From contig JAZARR010000212.1 of assembly GCA_037389465.1 (NCBI GenBank), positions 1,568,001 through 1,632,000 of the forward strand: a stretch of 64,000 nucleotides of DNA, given 5' to 3'. Shown here one piece after another: positions 1 to 12,962 of the stretch (positions within the stretch are counted from its first letter, which is position 1; every line of letters begins with the position of its first letter). Under the pieces are notes generated by a model that searched no databases, was not told where the DNA came from, and worked only from the letters and a program-made list of their open reading frames with translations. Made by a program: the position numbers and the translations under genes. The DNA comes from Baylisascaris procyonis (Eukaryota; Nematoda; Chromadorea; Rhabditida; Ascarididae).

Positions 1-3000
1 CTTCGAAATGTGGTATTAGGTGATATCTCATTGTTTTCAGAGGCTGGTGAGCCTAACACTGAAATGCTCATGTAGCGTCAACAATTACCTGAGTATATGC
101 TTACTAGTCTTCACAATTCCGAACACTTATTAATTCCAACCTTATTCTGTCTCCCGTATGAAGCCAAAATCTCACCTGCAGGCATGATAACAAAAATATG
201 ACAACAGAAGATAATTTTAGGCAAATTCTATTGCGCCGAAGCAGAAATATTCAAATGCAATAGAAAAGAATCTGAAGCCACTTTAAGTATCAAGTGATGC
301 ACAAATGCTCGCAAAGCTGAAATGCATTGCACATTTGCATAAGACTTCAAATAATTGGCTGAATTATAAGGTAAATTTTGCACATATATGTAGTGTCAAA
401 TAGGTGATCACCACCAACCATTATTTTTCACTCCAGATGAAATAGAATATGATAAAACATTGTTTTTACTGAAAAAAGCGTCACATCAATCCTCATTGTT
501 CAGGAAGCTTTTTTCTCTTCACCAAAAAATGCTCAGATTCAACAATTTATTGCTGCAGAAGAATGAAAAGATAAATGGAAGCGATGAAGTTTTTTGTTTT
601 GTTTATCCGCTTTTCAAAAGAAATCCAGAAAAAAATGTTCATAGAAGTGCGCTCTGCAAATGCGCTATAAGGGGCTCATTTCTTGCCATAAATATTTGAG
701 CGTTTGAACGAAGGAACGAGCTCGAAGAGGAATTTCGATGAGAAAATTGACATAGGAGGTTGGTAATGGCGGATTGTTATTTTCTCATAAACGGCGGAAC
801 AATAAATAACGAGTAGCATTTTCGCGTTGAATGATTACTAGAAAGGTTGGTGAGAAGTGCATTGGTGTGATGTGGTGTTTTTTTCAACACAGATCCGTTT
901 ACATATCACAACTTCAAAAAGTACTCAACAGCTGACTCAGAGAGTTTTCCCGAGTTATTGCGTAATGTCGTTCTAAACATCAATTGCAAAGATGACTAGC
1001 ACTAGCAACGGAATTCTTCGCTGTAGTAAACAACACAATGTATTATAACATATGAATGATGCCCAACACAGAACGATGCAAACAGTTAAACTGCAAGTTC
1101 AATAGATTAAAAACATTAAACTGCAAGTTCAACAGATTAAAAACAGGATTCTATTCTGTATATATGAGTAAGAGGCCCATTTGATCCATCAAACATTAAA
1201 TATCAAGTGGTAACACTCAACAAATACCCCTATTGAAATTATTGCATTTCCGCCGTAGGAAATGAGAAATAGCGACATATAAGTGAAATTGTTATTATTG
1301 AACATAAAATCAGTTAACTCTGCTGAATGCAAGACTGAAATCATACGAAATCCCCTAACACCAAAGCGTTCCCAAAACTTTTTTATAAGGAAAAGCTAAC
1401 TCTCGAAGAATCAATATTTTCAGATTCTCAGGACTTCGCCGAAAACATTCGCCGTTTTGCTTAATGTCAAGAAGCCTCGTCAAATCCTTAATTCGAGACT
1501 TATTTATCATCAATAAAGTATCGTCTTTTCTTAACTATAAGTGACATTCTCCACTGTACTAAAAAAGAAATAGGCAGCCGGAAGCAAGGATGTTATCTCG
1601 GCATCACTTCATATACCATAACGATAACAAACAATTCAAGTATGAGGAAACAGTTCATACCAATGTTTCCAAACTTGCATTTTCATTTCCGCTTTCAGTC
1701 GCGATATCTCTTGTCGATCTAAGCAAATTCCGATCCTCCAATGAATAGGGACTTTTCAAGGAAAGCAATAATTTATGCTAATGTGATTGTAAGTTAGGCA
1801 CTAATTTTCTTTGCGTGAATTAAATCCGTTAGGGTGAAGCAAAATTTCTCTTTTCACCTGCTGTTTTTCTCATTCCTACATGAAACGAACACGCCAAATA
1901 TCTTCTGGCGGAAATGTCCGCAACCAATATCAAGCAGTATCGTAACGGTTTGTCACGCTCACTTGATATGGGGATGATAATACCACAGTAGCAAAAGAAC
2001 AACCAATTTTAGCAGCAGAAACATAGAATCGAGAATAGCTTTAAGGCAGCAACATGTGGAACCGATGTGCCTTATTCTTTCACAGCTGGCAACACCAAAA
2101 TAGAGCGGCTTGCGCAGCAAAAGCGCATTAAGTCCCTATCGTCGCGCGCTATCCACCCGTACGATCACCTCCACTAATCCGAGAGTGTTCCCAACAATCC
2201 CATCCGCTCTTCAGCATGCAAGTTTTTATGCAGCGATGTTTCCACTCAACTGTACATTAATAAAGCAAATTCAAGTAAAATCTTTCAAAAATTTTTGAAT
2301 CCAAATTTAAAAAATTGGATATAAACGGGAAAAAAGTGAGGGAAATGCTCTACTTTATATAATTTCTCGATGTTCAAAACATCTGGAATGTATGCATAAG
2401 TCAACACAAACTCAGAAATATAAACATTGGCGCTACGATAAGCAATCATGAAATTTTTCCAAGAATATAAATTTGGCTACTAAGATCTTTGCAATTAACA
2501 GGTAGTGCACAATTGCGAAGGATTTACTAATTCAATATCTTCTATTACTTTCATTCAGTGATAATCACTCAATGATTTAGGCGAATTGATCACTCATTAG
2601 TCCAGAATCACTAGCTGTTAGTGCGATTAAAATAGAGCTGAATATATTAAAGACGACAGAAGATTTATGGCCGACAAACCTTGCTATGAACTTATTGCCT
2701 ACAATGGCCACAATCACGATGGTCTATCGGCATCTAAATGACCGCAATGCTAACTGGAGACTCAATAGTTCATTTATCATATTCATATGGAATACACACC
2801 ATGTCTATGAAAGAAGTATAATTCTGTAACTGAATGTGTGTCAAACGCGATAAGGTTTATGCCGATGGTATATCGGATTTAACTTTCAAAAGTGAAAGTG
2901 CGCAAAAAAATCAGCCGAAACATTTGCGATTTAATAAAATACATTACGATCGTTTATAGTGAGTTCAACACAACTCCTTCAATGAATAACTCTATGGAAT

Positions 3001-6000
3001 TGATCGAAATTTAATGCTTAGCACATCCGCTGTGTGATTCTCATGAAAAAATTTGCGAGGCGACCTTGCAAAAAGAGTCACATGGCTGTCGACCGTGAAA
3101 CATCCTCAATACACCTACGTGGTATTTTGACATTTAATATATGGGCGCATTTCCGAACACTACACCGACCTAAAACCACTTATGAAATTGCCTCTATGAA
3201 GGAGCGACTTGAGAGATGTACGGCGAGAGGGTGGGAGGGAAAATCTGAGGAGGAAATTTCATGAGACATAAGAAACGATACTAAAATAGCTAGAGAGCAG
3301 CAAGAATGAAAAATATTTGAAACGTTAAGTCGGCGATAATCTTCTCCAGTTTCCCTATTGCGGGATCTTGAAAGCCGGTGTATTTTTGATAGCTAGCAGT
3401 GGAAGTTAGTGCTTTCACGCCTCAGGCTTGATGTGCTTGATAAGCAATATTTTAAAGGACAATATTTTTATAAGCAATATTCCTTATTGCTTTGATGATT
3501 GGAGAGAACGAAGTGTTAGTCCTTCAATTTCTGTCACTCTCGAAAACTTAATGAACTCATTCCGTCACAAAAGGATTATTGAAAAAAAAAAAGAAATATT
3601 TAAATCACATCAAAACGTTATTCACAACGATTTGAGCAACGATGGCAGTCCTTACAGCTCGATGCGGATGCTGTGGCCGTTTGCAAAAACTATACTCGAA
3701 GAAATTTATGAACCAAGGTAAAAATCTAGCATGCGTACAGGAAGCCAACATTCACATTAAGTTTTTTTTTCAACGAGATCTATTTAACTGCAGAACTGCT
3801 TTTACCTCTATAGACTGGTTCAAAATGACCTTAGGAATGGATGTGGTAGAAGTTCGCTTTTTACGCCCGACATTAGTCTTTTTTTTTTTTTTTGAAAATA
3901 ATTTCACATCCAAAGGCGAATGAACTAGATGAGCAAAACAGCGCTAAACTCGAGGACACAAGACTGAAATCACATCAGATCATAAGTAGGAGAATAAGAA
4001 GATGTCTTTGCTTCTTGCAATAAAGAGTGAAATTTTATTGCTTTTCTTCAGTTCGCACTCCCTTAAATATAATCAGTTAAAGCAACATTGCCGTCGATAG
4101 TTTTGAAGGAATATGATTACTTCAATGCTTATTTCCCCCTCAATTAAAATTGTTGAGGCATTGAAGAAATCTGCTCAAATATTTTTGAGCGATGTTGCAC
4201 TTTATTACACTAGCAAAAGTGCCAAATTCAAGTGAATGAGTGCTTGAAAAAGAAGAAAACCTGCAAAAAAATGTGCAGCAAATCATGAAAGCTGTCGTTT
4301 TGAAAAGCTATTGAAAATCAGTCAAAAAATAACTATACTGGAATCATTAACGACTACGATATGTGATAAAATATTGTACTCTTCGACTTTATACAATTTC
4401 TTTCCACCGGTTTTTATTTTTAGGATGGAGTGATGCGGCGCCATGCGAAATCTAAGTGGAAGAGAAGATACGAAAGTTCTCTTTAATCTTTTCAAAACTT
4501 TGCTCCTATATGGTAAAACGATGACAAAAAATTTTTGAGTGCTAGGTAGTATGAGACCTAACGGGATCATAAGGAATAGTATATTATCACATACACAAAA
4601 GTTTCGAGCTTTTTCGGGATAATCGCGTGTTGAAAGAGTGTTATAGTTAGACGTGAGTCAATAATTCTTTGAGGAGGAAGGGTCACGAACCTTTCATTTG
4701 CCAGAGAGGCAGGAAATTTCTAGTTGACATTCTAGTTTTTTTTTCAAAGGCAACAACGGAGTGAGTTCAAAAAAACAGAGCTAACATGAATCTTCAACGT
4801 CTAAACTTCAAATCAGCGTGCAATCGATTCAAGTAAGAGCTGATGTGGTGCTCCAAGCGATGCAAGATGCGTATAACTGAAAAAGCGTTAATGAATTGAA
4901 ATGCACGAAAGCAAGATGAAAGTTTTGACAAGGCGAATGTTTGTGTTGTTAGGCAATAAGGCATCTAAGAATGTTTTCAGAGGTCTCAAATTTATGAAGA
5001 ATCACTTCAAAGACGATTCAAGGTCAGTTTACGCTCAACACGCATACAGTGCGACGACAGTTTGCTCAACAAATAACATCCGTACTAGCCAAAAATATAA
5101 AATTGGCAGAAATCAGCTGGCATCTTCACTGGCCTTCACATATATGTGCTATCATTTAGCGACTTTAATAACAAGCTGGGCAACGATATGAGGAAAGTAT
5201 TTCTTTCAATGCAACTTCAAACTCATTCCACTCCTTCAAATATTTCAGTAGGTTTAATTCTCAGAGTTGATCATTGCCGCATCAATAGAATGTAGCAAAA
5301 TTGCTTGAAGTATATGCTCGTCTCCTCTCATATATCAAGCTTTAAAATGAACAAATTTAACTTACACAGAAGAAGGATTCGAAACTATAGTAGCAGTGTC
5401 TCATCTACTTTATGCGAAATTCATCTATAAACTTCGGCACCGAATATTTTGATGATTGTTGAACAATGTGACTTGCTACGCTTTCACTTAGAATGTTCGG
5501 GATCGTTAGCGCTCTGAGAATGTGTTTGTCCTTCAAAATGGTTTTGAACATCGAATACCGATGCGTTAAAAAAACATTCTCAAATTTCCGCTACCGATAT
5601 GTTTCGATGAACTTAATCCGAACTTAATGTGTAAAAGGAGCACATCAATCCATATTGCGCTGGTTTAATATGGCTATAGCGTCTAAAAAGATGCCGTGAT
5701 TCTCACTCTCATTAAGGAGTATATGAATGTCGCAAAGAAATAGAAGACATAGTAGCGATTCGTTACTGCAACGCTATGATGGAGCGAAAACAGCGTTTTA
5801 AGTTCATGTCAAACGACATCAAAACAAAGAGATTTAATTTCTGCATTATCAAAATTTCCATAGGAGCATATGCCTTGCGCATGGAAAATCGAACATCTGT
5901 TCAGTGGAAATTTATAGGGTTGCAAGGTGCATTCATCTGCTACTTGACAAGGCACTAAATGCGGCTTTAGAAAGTGCATAAGCTCAAGCCGATCGCTCAA

Positions 6001-8960
6001 TATTTTTGACTTTATTTGTATAGAAACAGGATATATTTCTTAAGGGTTGGCATGATGTCAGATTTAGCGTATTCATGATAATCAAATATTTGAAGGAAGA
6101 AGGAACTCCATCAGTCGGCGCCTGTTGACTCACAAGTAGAAGTATATGAGTTGTTCGGGAGTTTGCATTGTACCCAAGTCGCCGAGCGATCGAATTTTTA
6201 CTGCAAAAACAGCTCAGAGAGGTTTCCTATGCTTTTAAGTTCAGATTTTCAAGTGATATGTGTTGTTGAGCCTTCAATAATTCCTAAGAATTGAACTCAA
6301 GATTAAATTTATACATTTTACTTAATAGCCTGTAGATCAGATTGACTTACATGAACCGAGCTTTTTCGCTTCTCATCATGCCTACAAAGCTTCACAATTC
6401 TAATCTTTACAAGCGCGAACATCAACATTCTGCGCACAATCATAATCGGTTGCATGTTCAATGCAGGAAAGCACATAATGGAAAATTAGGTCAAACTCAA
6501 GCTCACGAAGTCGGCATCACCAACTTTTTGCAACCTTCACTGAGTAAACAAAACTTTTTGGCAGGCGAGCTGAAAACACTACTCGCTAGCATTGAAAAAA
6601 TGCAGCTGAAGTGAGAAAGAGAGAGAAGACTAATTCGCTACCATTGAAGCCATGTTCTCATAGAACAGAAATAAAATTTTGATGTTTAGCTACCTCGCAG
6701 TTTCGAATTTTTATCAAATACGCCTGGGAGATTATTCAATTCTTCACCTAGTGGATCGAGTGAGTTTCACAGTTCAAGAATTCATGAAAGCGTCTTAACC
6801 ATGAAGCGTCCAGTGAACGTGAGGAAGTTATGACGAAATTTAATTCAGGTGCCCTCCCCTGTCAATGTTAGTTAAAATGGCAAATTTCGCGACTGTGACT
6901 CTTATGTGTCGCAAGCTGGCTCCATCGCTCGGGCAGAATGAAGCTGCCATGATCGAAATGCTCCGTTGCCAAAAAAGTGCATAGAATTAGAACGGTGACA
7001 GAGTTTATACTTGATGTAGGCGGTTACGGAAGAAAGCACCATGTGAGCCCATAAATATTCTTAGTGCAAAAAAGTTCGTCGACGTGGTGACACGTTGTTC
7101 GCAGTTTTTTTACTAACCACCAATAGTGAGGAAATCCCATTGCTTGCGATTAAACGCCATCACATGCGACGCAACAAAACGTTGAAAATAATTTGCACTC
7201 ATGAAAATTCAGTGAACATTCGTTATGTTACACTATAAAAATACGAAATTCATTTTTCACACAAAATTCAAAATTATTTGAGTGAGTGAAATGAGAAAAA
7301 ATTACTTCGAACGACAATTTTTTGGCGCAACGAAGCAGTGATCACGCAAAGTAAAATTTCATACGCTCACCTAGAAATCTGGAACAATCAACCAGAACGT
7401 CCCTAAAAACTTGAACAGAAAAGAGTGAATGAAGTTATTAAACAAGTTCGAGACGATATAGGCATGCTAGCCTTCTTATATTGGTCAAACGAGTAGCATT
7501 TTCATAAGCAATATACTTGCTCGCTGCGACTGTACTGGTTGCTGCTTGCACTTTCAAGTTCCACTCTGTTTGTTTTTAAAGAGATCTTAGACATAGTGCG
7601 TATGTGTCGAAATATCATTGAAAGGCGCATGCGAAAAATGAAACGTAGCGATCGTTAGACACTCATCGTATAATATAAATTCAAAGGTAACATAATTCGA
7701 GTTTAACCAGATGAGGCGCTGAGAGAATGCAAAGGTTTTGAAGCAACGCTAACGCCTCAAGCGCACATCTGTTCGACTCAGAGCAAAAGCGAAACGCGTA
7801 CGCGACATGCAACTGCGATGAAGCAGCGTTGCAGCCGACGTAGACCTGCATAGCCCCAACTGAACACGATCAGCTACTCTATACACACAAAAAGATCATT
7901 TGCATTTTGGCTTATTTGTGTTAGTGATCGATTATTGAGCGAGATTTTTTGATTCGCCATTTGCACCTACTGGATTCGATTCAATACTGCCACTGCGTTA
8001 AAAGACAGCCGTAGAAATCTTCTTTGCTATTGCTAATTCCTATGTTCGATTGAAGCCACCAATACGCCGTAAGTAATACAACCATTTAATAAACGAGATA
8101 ATCTTATGAGAGAATACGGGTCGCATTACACAGTAGCAAATATCTCGAAGTTGAAATGAAAACACAAGTACCGCTATCAGCTGAACTTTTCAATAAACTG
8201 AACTGAATGTGTGAAGTTTAACTAAGGCGTTTTACTGCTGAAATATGGGCTAACGTGTGCCTTACATAAAAACAAGCGTACCACTACAATGCGCTCAAAT
8301 TCAAATTGAAATACACCGCCACAAGGGAAAATGAAGTGCTCACTAACATTTCGGACACTTTGTCGCTTGATTCGAAGCTTTGCCCGAACGAGCGAACTTG
8401 TCAGCGATGAAGACATATCCTCCGCAAACATTTCCTGACCACTAACGCAAGTTGCTTCGATGCTGGAAATCTTTCTAATCTACGCGAATTTCGCTTTTCC
8501 GTTGAACGCTTCTTTAGGTTATAAAAGTCACTTGCGATTGACTTGATGAAATACGCTTCTATTTCGAATATATTCGCACTACTTATTTCGTCAATTGAAT
8601 TTCAAACGATAAGATTTGAAGCATCCTAAATGAGTTGTTAATAAATAAAGTAGAGGTAGCTGCGTGAAGTAGTCCCAATAGCTGCCAACTGTGCATCTAA
8701 CCGGGGAAGGGGTGGGAAGAATTAAGCTCCGTCCTTAGATATTTGGCTGGAAATTATAACAAAACAACGAGGAAGTTTCCAGAAGGCTTTGTTCCAAACA
8801 ATTTTAATTCTCCTCCCTAGCGTTTTTGCTTATATCAACAAATATCGATTTCGATGCATGTTTTTGCGCCTAGTGCACAACGAGTCAGGTTTTGCGCAAA
8901 TTTTGGTGAGCACAAAAGCATCCAAATAAGGACAGGTCGCGTTTGAAAAGATTATGAAAA
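1..8960. other. AT-rich stretch with no recognised gene
   Basis: I read this stretch on both strands and recognised no conserved domain and no chain of exons with matching phase. Open frames are short and isolated. The only local structure noted is the tandem duplication at 1086-1145. It may be downstream intergenic DNA of the minus-strand PDZ gene, which ends near 9.0-9.7 kb. Confidence 0.5.
1086..1145. repeat. Two-copy 30-bp tandem duplication
   Basis: Two adjacent 30-bp units (1086-1115 and 1116-1145) starting ttaaactgcaagttcaa differ by one base (t/c). This is a simple recent duplication in non-coding DNA. Confidence 0.9.
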
Positions 8961-9018
8961 TTAGATGACTCTGACAGCAAATTTCATTGGATTACTATTT
9001 TTCACATCAGTGGGGATC

Positions 9019-9114
9019 CTATGCCATCGCTTTCGACTTTTCTGGCTTTTCAGTGAATAATTGTCCCAACAAATCATCAAGAGAAGTGTTTTTGAACATG
9101 TCTTCACAAATGTT
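9019..9114 (-). CDS. Candidate terminal exon downstream of the PDZ exons
   Basis: On the minus strand a good acceptor (gctttcag) is followed by 31 codons beginning NICEDMFKNTSLDDLLGQLF and a TAG stop at 9021-9019. The peptide has an acidic, amphipathic composition unlike the neighbouring noise. It is not recognised as a family. Joining it to the exon at 9345-9512 in this frame fails on phase: that exon ends in phase 2, and this reading needs phase 0. Either a small exon lies between them, or the acceptor is used in another frame (beginning RTFVKTCSK), or this is not coding. It is kept as a weak candidate. Confidence 0.3.
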   Translation of the reverse strand, partial: NICEDMFKNTSLDDLLGQLFTEKPEKSKAMA

Positions 9115-9344
9115 CTGAAAGCTTGTCTGCGCTGCTTGAATTCACTTATTTTTGGCATCTCTCCCATCAAAGCCACTATTTTTTTGTAAGAAAAACTGTG
9201 AAGATTTTGACAGCTATCTGTGTGCTCTTCACAAGCATAAGCAGGTTGTACAGTAGTATTTCTTTGGATAATTTTGCTTCAAGAGACTACGATCTTTATA
9301 TGGGCAATACTGATGCGATTTGTGCAGAACAGGATTGCCTTTAC

Positions 9345-9512
9345 CTGCTGGTAGGGTCCAAGAAATCATGGAGACATTCATAGACGAGGGATCCCCATAA
9401 GGATCCTCCATGGATCTGGCTTTCAATTAAATCCTCTTTGTGTCGTGGCCAAGGTAAGTGAATCCTCAGTAAGGTTGAATCATAATGACGCAGCCACCAC
9501 AGAAATTCTTCG
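9345..9512 (-). CDS. Candidate C-terminal exon of the PDZ gene
   Basis: The minus strand is open from an acceptor (tatatgtag) at 9514-9513 to a donor (AG|GTAAAG) at 9344. It encodes about 55 residues starting EEFLWWLRHYDSTLLRIHLP and continuing with ESQIHGGSLWGSLVYECLHD. It starts in phase 2. That is exactly the phase left if the PDZ exon is spliced at CG|GTTCGT (9713/9712) instead of running to its stop at 9664, giving a 200-bp intron. The sequence is tryptophan-rich and matches no family I know. If the exon is real, the PDZ protein has two alternative C-termini. Confidence 0.4.
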
Positions 9513-9663
9513 CTACATATAAATAATCACTCAACGATTTGAGCTACTATGCCACTTATTTGATGCAACCAACCAACCAACATTGTGCTAACATTTACAA
9601 ATGACGAATGAAACGAGGATGAATAACTTCTGTGCAACAATCTGCTGCATTAATGATGAGAAC

Positions 9664-9863
9664 TTAATTGATGGATGAGTACAGATGATAACCAAAAATT
9701 AGCTCAACGAACCGTGGTTGATCGACTCGGTTAGAGCAGTTGAGTGGGACTCTTCGAATGCCGAGTGTAACGTCCACTTTCGAAAACATCTTGAATATGT
9801 GCAATGCTTGTGCTTGAGTCTTTCCAATCAGTTCGATACCATTGACACTGATAATCTCATCCC
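9664..9863 (-). CDS. PDZ exon, second half of domain
   Basis: The acceptor atattcag at 9865-9864 is followed by the GDEI..VNG core of a PDZ domain and then a tail reading [10 protein letters not shown]. The frame then continues [15 protein letters not shown] to a TAA stop. A donor at 9712 (CG|GTTCGT) would allow splicing to 9512-9345 instead. Phase 1 at the start matches the preceding exon. Confidence 0.88.
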
Positions 9864-12534
9864 CTGAATATGCACCTACATTATGTGCACTTCTATGACA
9901 ACCATCTGCTCATATTGTTCATAATGGCACTTAGGCATTTTACTTCACAATACGTGGGCAATTTCGATACCTTCATCCCATGCCAATAATAAATTTTGAT
10001 TTTGTCGCAGTACTATCATTTGCAAGCGAAATCTGAATGTGTACAATTGCTGAAATAGATGACATATCAACAGAACTGAAAGTTGCCATCATGTATGACG
10101 TAAAGTTTTTATGAGAGAACCCATTTTCATAGGTTCGTTCTTTGAGTGAATGGAATTAAACCATTTAGGCGTGAACGCTCAACATTTTCGAATCAAAACT
10201 TACCGTTCCACCTTAAGAATAGCAATCTTCATTCTAATCATTTGTAACCTGCAAGAGCAAAATTTTTTTTCTAATACAAGTGGGAATGATGCCAAAGAAC
10301 TATGTACAATATGCGTTTTTGTGTGCAACTCAGCTAATCGACTAATTTTAAGAGTTACTGAGATAAACTAAAGCGTACAGAATAATTAAAGCATACAGAA
10401 TAATGCTATGATTTTTTAGGTAATCCCGTCAGCTGCACAAATTTTGCACGCATGGTCGGAAAATTCCACTGTTTACTTTTGCCGTCATTGAATCTCTGAA
10501 ATTTCTTTCCAAATTAATAGAATGCAAAAGCGCATAAAAATGAAAGGATATAGCATCACTAATGATAAATGCGATATGAGAAGTCATCGTATGGTCTGCA
10601 TTACAAAAAGAAAATTTCGTTTTTTTTTTATTTATCCAGCTTTTTCCGAGTAATTCAACTATTTCCCAGTTCTGGTGCTTTCCGAGTTGAAACTGTCAGC
10701 TGGATAGACAGACACACACACACACACGGGCGCACAGACATACACATACGTGAGCATAGACACACACATGCACACGCTCAGCCATGATGTTGTCATTAGC
10801 GCACTTGTGCAAAATAAATTTGCAATGAAGCGTTATCGCTGAATCGTTCCTTTTAGCTCAATAAAGATCAGCTGTGAAGAAACGTGTCATACATGTTATG
10901 CCCGAAAAAAATTTGACTGAAAGCAAAATGCAAAAGTGCATAGCACAAATGCATCGTTCTTTTGACCGAAAATATGAAATTGTAAAAATTCTTTTGATGG
11001 CGTCGCATGCACATTTCGTGCAAAGCAAAACAAGCAGTTTCAGTTAAGAAATTTTGGAGTTTGGAAAAGCGCACAACTTTTGCGCAGTGTAACTGAAATT
11101 ATGAATCGAACTGAGAGCGGAATTAAAACAACTCATTCAAAGCTTGAGAATCGAAATCTTTGATGAATTTCGAGACAGAAAAACGGCTTATAAAGTGCGA
11201 CATTTCTGCAATGGTTGTCGTTTATCTTTATGACACTTTTCCTCAGCGACAATTTTATTCTTTGCAGCATTCACTTCTCGGCTCAATCGAACTTATCGAG
11301 ATGTAGCGGGCTGAAACCGCGATGAGGATGAGTTAGCTGAACCATAGTTTGAAGTGGCCGAAGAATCATACAATCGGAAAACCAATTCAAAATTCGATTT
11401 CTCTAAAGTTTTTTTCCAAATTGTAATTTTCAAAAATTCTCTTTGAAATTCTTCGAATGCGATTTCCTTTTTTCTTTCTGAAGTAATTTCTTTTTTCCGT
11501 GAGAATGTGATAAGAAATTTTCCTGAGAAAATTCTAAAATTCTAAATTGTAAATTTGACAGTGTTGGAACATTTTTAAACCTTTAAACTTCTCAAAATTC
11601 TTGAAATGCATTTAGGACGAACGTGAAAAAATAGAAGTATAATTTACGCTCATGGTAACTCCAGTTCTGGCATTACCATCGATTATGGCCATTTCCTGCT
11701 TACAAGCTTAGTGCTTGTTCACTATAATGATTCGACCCCAATACTCTATCGTGTTAGTCATTTGTCTTCAACGTTCTACTCATTCATTCCAGGATTTCAG
11801 TCGAATCGACGCGGCCAAACTAGTTTCTGACTTGTCAATGAAGAAATCATCCCATGAGATTTCATCCCCTCTCCCTAATTTACGAGACAAAGAGGGAATA
11901 TAGAGTGAGAATTTTTCCCTTAAATCAACCCACCTTTTCCTTTTGTTTGTGCTTGAAGCTTTTATCTCACTGCGGTTCCCATCAAACATTGCGACTAATA
12001 ACTCTACCGGAGAAGGAAGACTTGACAGCCTATTTGGAGACATCGTGCAAAAAATTGTCATTTTATCTAATTCTCGCTCGCACTCTCATTTTTCAGTTAG
12101 ATGCGATCTAAAGGCGTATCGGTATTCCTCTTTCATCATCCACCATTCCTTTCCTACTAAAAAACAAGGCAATTTCAGTTGCTTTATTTTAGTCGGTCTC
12201 GGTTCATCTAAACACACTCCTCATGAATATGAGAACTTCGGAGATGATTTGAACCGACCAAATAAAGGATCTTTAGTTTATACAATCATATATTGCAAAC
12301 TGATTTGCAAAAAAGCCGAGTTGGCAATAATTAAGCGAAACCTTTATGAATAAGTCCACTATGAGCAGCAAGGCCGTCTGCGAATACAGTCTTTACGAAA
12401 ATGCCCATTGGTCCACGCGGGGAGTCGATGCCCCCAACAATACTGAAACCAAGCGAGTGACCATTGCAACGCCTTTGTTTAGAGTGTCTTGTTGGCTCAG
12501 CAAGCAACCTTCGTCCGCGGTACAAAACAATCGT
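9664..12534 (-). CDS. PDZ-domain protein, 3' part of gene (two exons)
   Basis: Two minus-strand exons encode one complete PDZ domain, a peptide-binding scaffold fold that usually binds C-terminal tails of membrane or signalling proteins. Exon 12534-12342 holds the first half ([10 protein letters not shown], then the carboxylate-binding loop in SLGFSIVGG, then [14 protein letters not shown]). It ends in phase 1 at AAAG|GTTTCG. Exon 9863-9664 completes the codon and continues [20 protein letters not shown] to [10 protein letters not shown], the usual end of the fold. If unspliced, it stops with TAA at 9666-9664 after about 65 residues. The MGIFVKT signature resembles PDZ domains of the PDZD2/pro-IL16 type; this is family-level resemblance only. 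The N-terminal exons lie at higher coordinates and could not be assigned. The intron between the two exons (9864-12341) is about 2.5 kb. Confidence 0.88.
9864..12341 (-). other. Intron splitting the PDZ domain
   Basis: This 2.5-kb intron separates the GLGF-type half of the domain from the GDE..VNG half. It contains a CA-rich stretch at 10709-10770. It also holds a 136-codon plus-strand open frame (11943-12353) that overlaps the PDZ exon antisense, has no recognisable domain, and is treated as chance. Confidence 0.75.
10709..10770. repeat. CA-rich repeat with shared upstream motif
   Basis: An imperfect (CA)n run with interruptions follows the sequence ttgaaactgtcagctggat. A related motif precedes the CA runs at about 28480 and 54390, so this may be the tail of a dispersed repeat family rather than an independent microsatellite. 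Confidence 0.7.
12342..12534 (-). CDS. PDZ exon, first half of domain
   Basis: The minus-strand exon is bounded by acceptor cgaatacag (12536-12535) and donor AAAG|GTTTCG (12341). The carboxylate-binding loop is in SLGFSIVGG, followed by the [11 protein letters not shown] strand and [14 protein letters not shown] long basic loop ([18 protein letters not shown]) separates the first strand from the binding loop. It starts in phase 0, so the unknown upstream exon must end on a full codon. Confidence 0.9.
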
Positions 12535-12944
12535 CTGTATTCGAGCCCCCATTGAAACCCTTCAAATTCATTAGATATTACTCGTAATTACTCGTACATT
12601 TTCATAAATTATCATGTTGTAGTTTCCTGCTTATTCCACGCGTATTTTGCTATTCTGTTCACTTTTTTGATTTATGCAACAAAAAAGAACAACTAGTGAA
12701 CGAATTTTTCTGTTTCTTGAACGATTAAAGAAAAAAACTATTTAAAGAATAAAATTGGCACGATCAGAATGAGCAAATTCGTTCACGAGGCGGACTGTCT
12801 ACGGCATAGCAGGAAAGAACAGAACGAAACATGGAACATGAGCATAGTGATCTTTATTAGCGAATTGCAAGGAGGATCAACGCAATGATAGCAATAGCTA
12901 CCTTTACATATCCATTTCCGTTTGCGATCATTCAGCAATTCAAT

Positions 12945-12962
12945 CACACACACACACACACA
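12945..12962. repeat. Short (CA)n microsatellite
   Basis: An uninterrupted CA run of about nine units, in DNA with no other recognised feature. Confidence 0.85.

Noticed and set aside
11943..12353. 136-codon plus-strand open frame
   Set aside because: It overlaps the PDZ exon antisense, has no domain, and its composition looks random. Chance frames of this length are expected in 64 kb.
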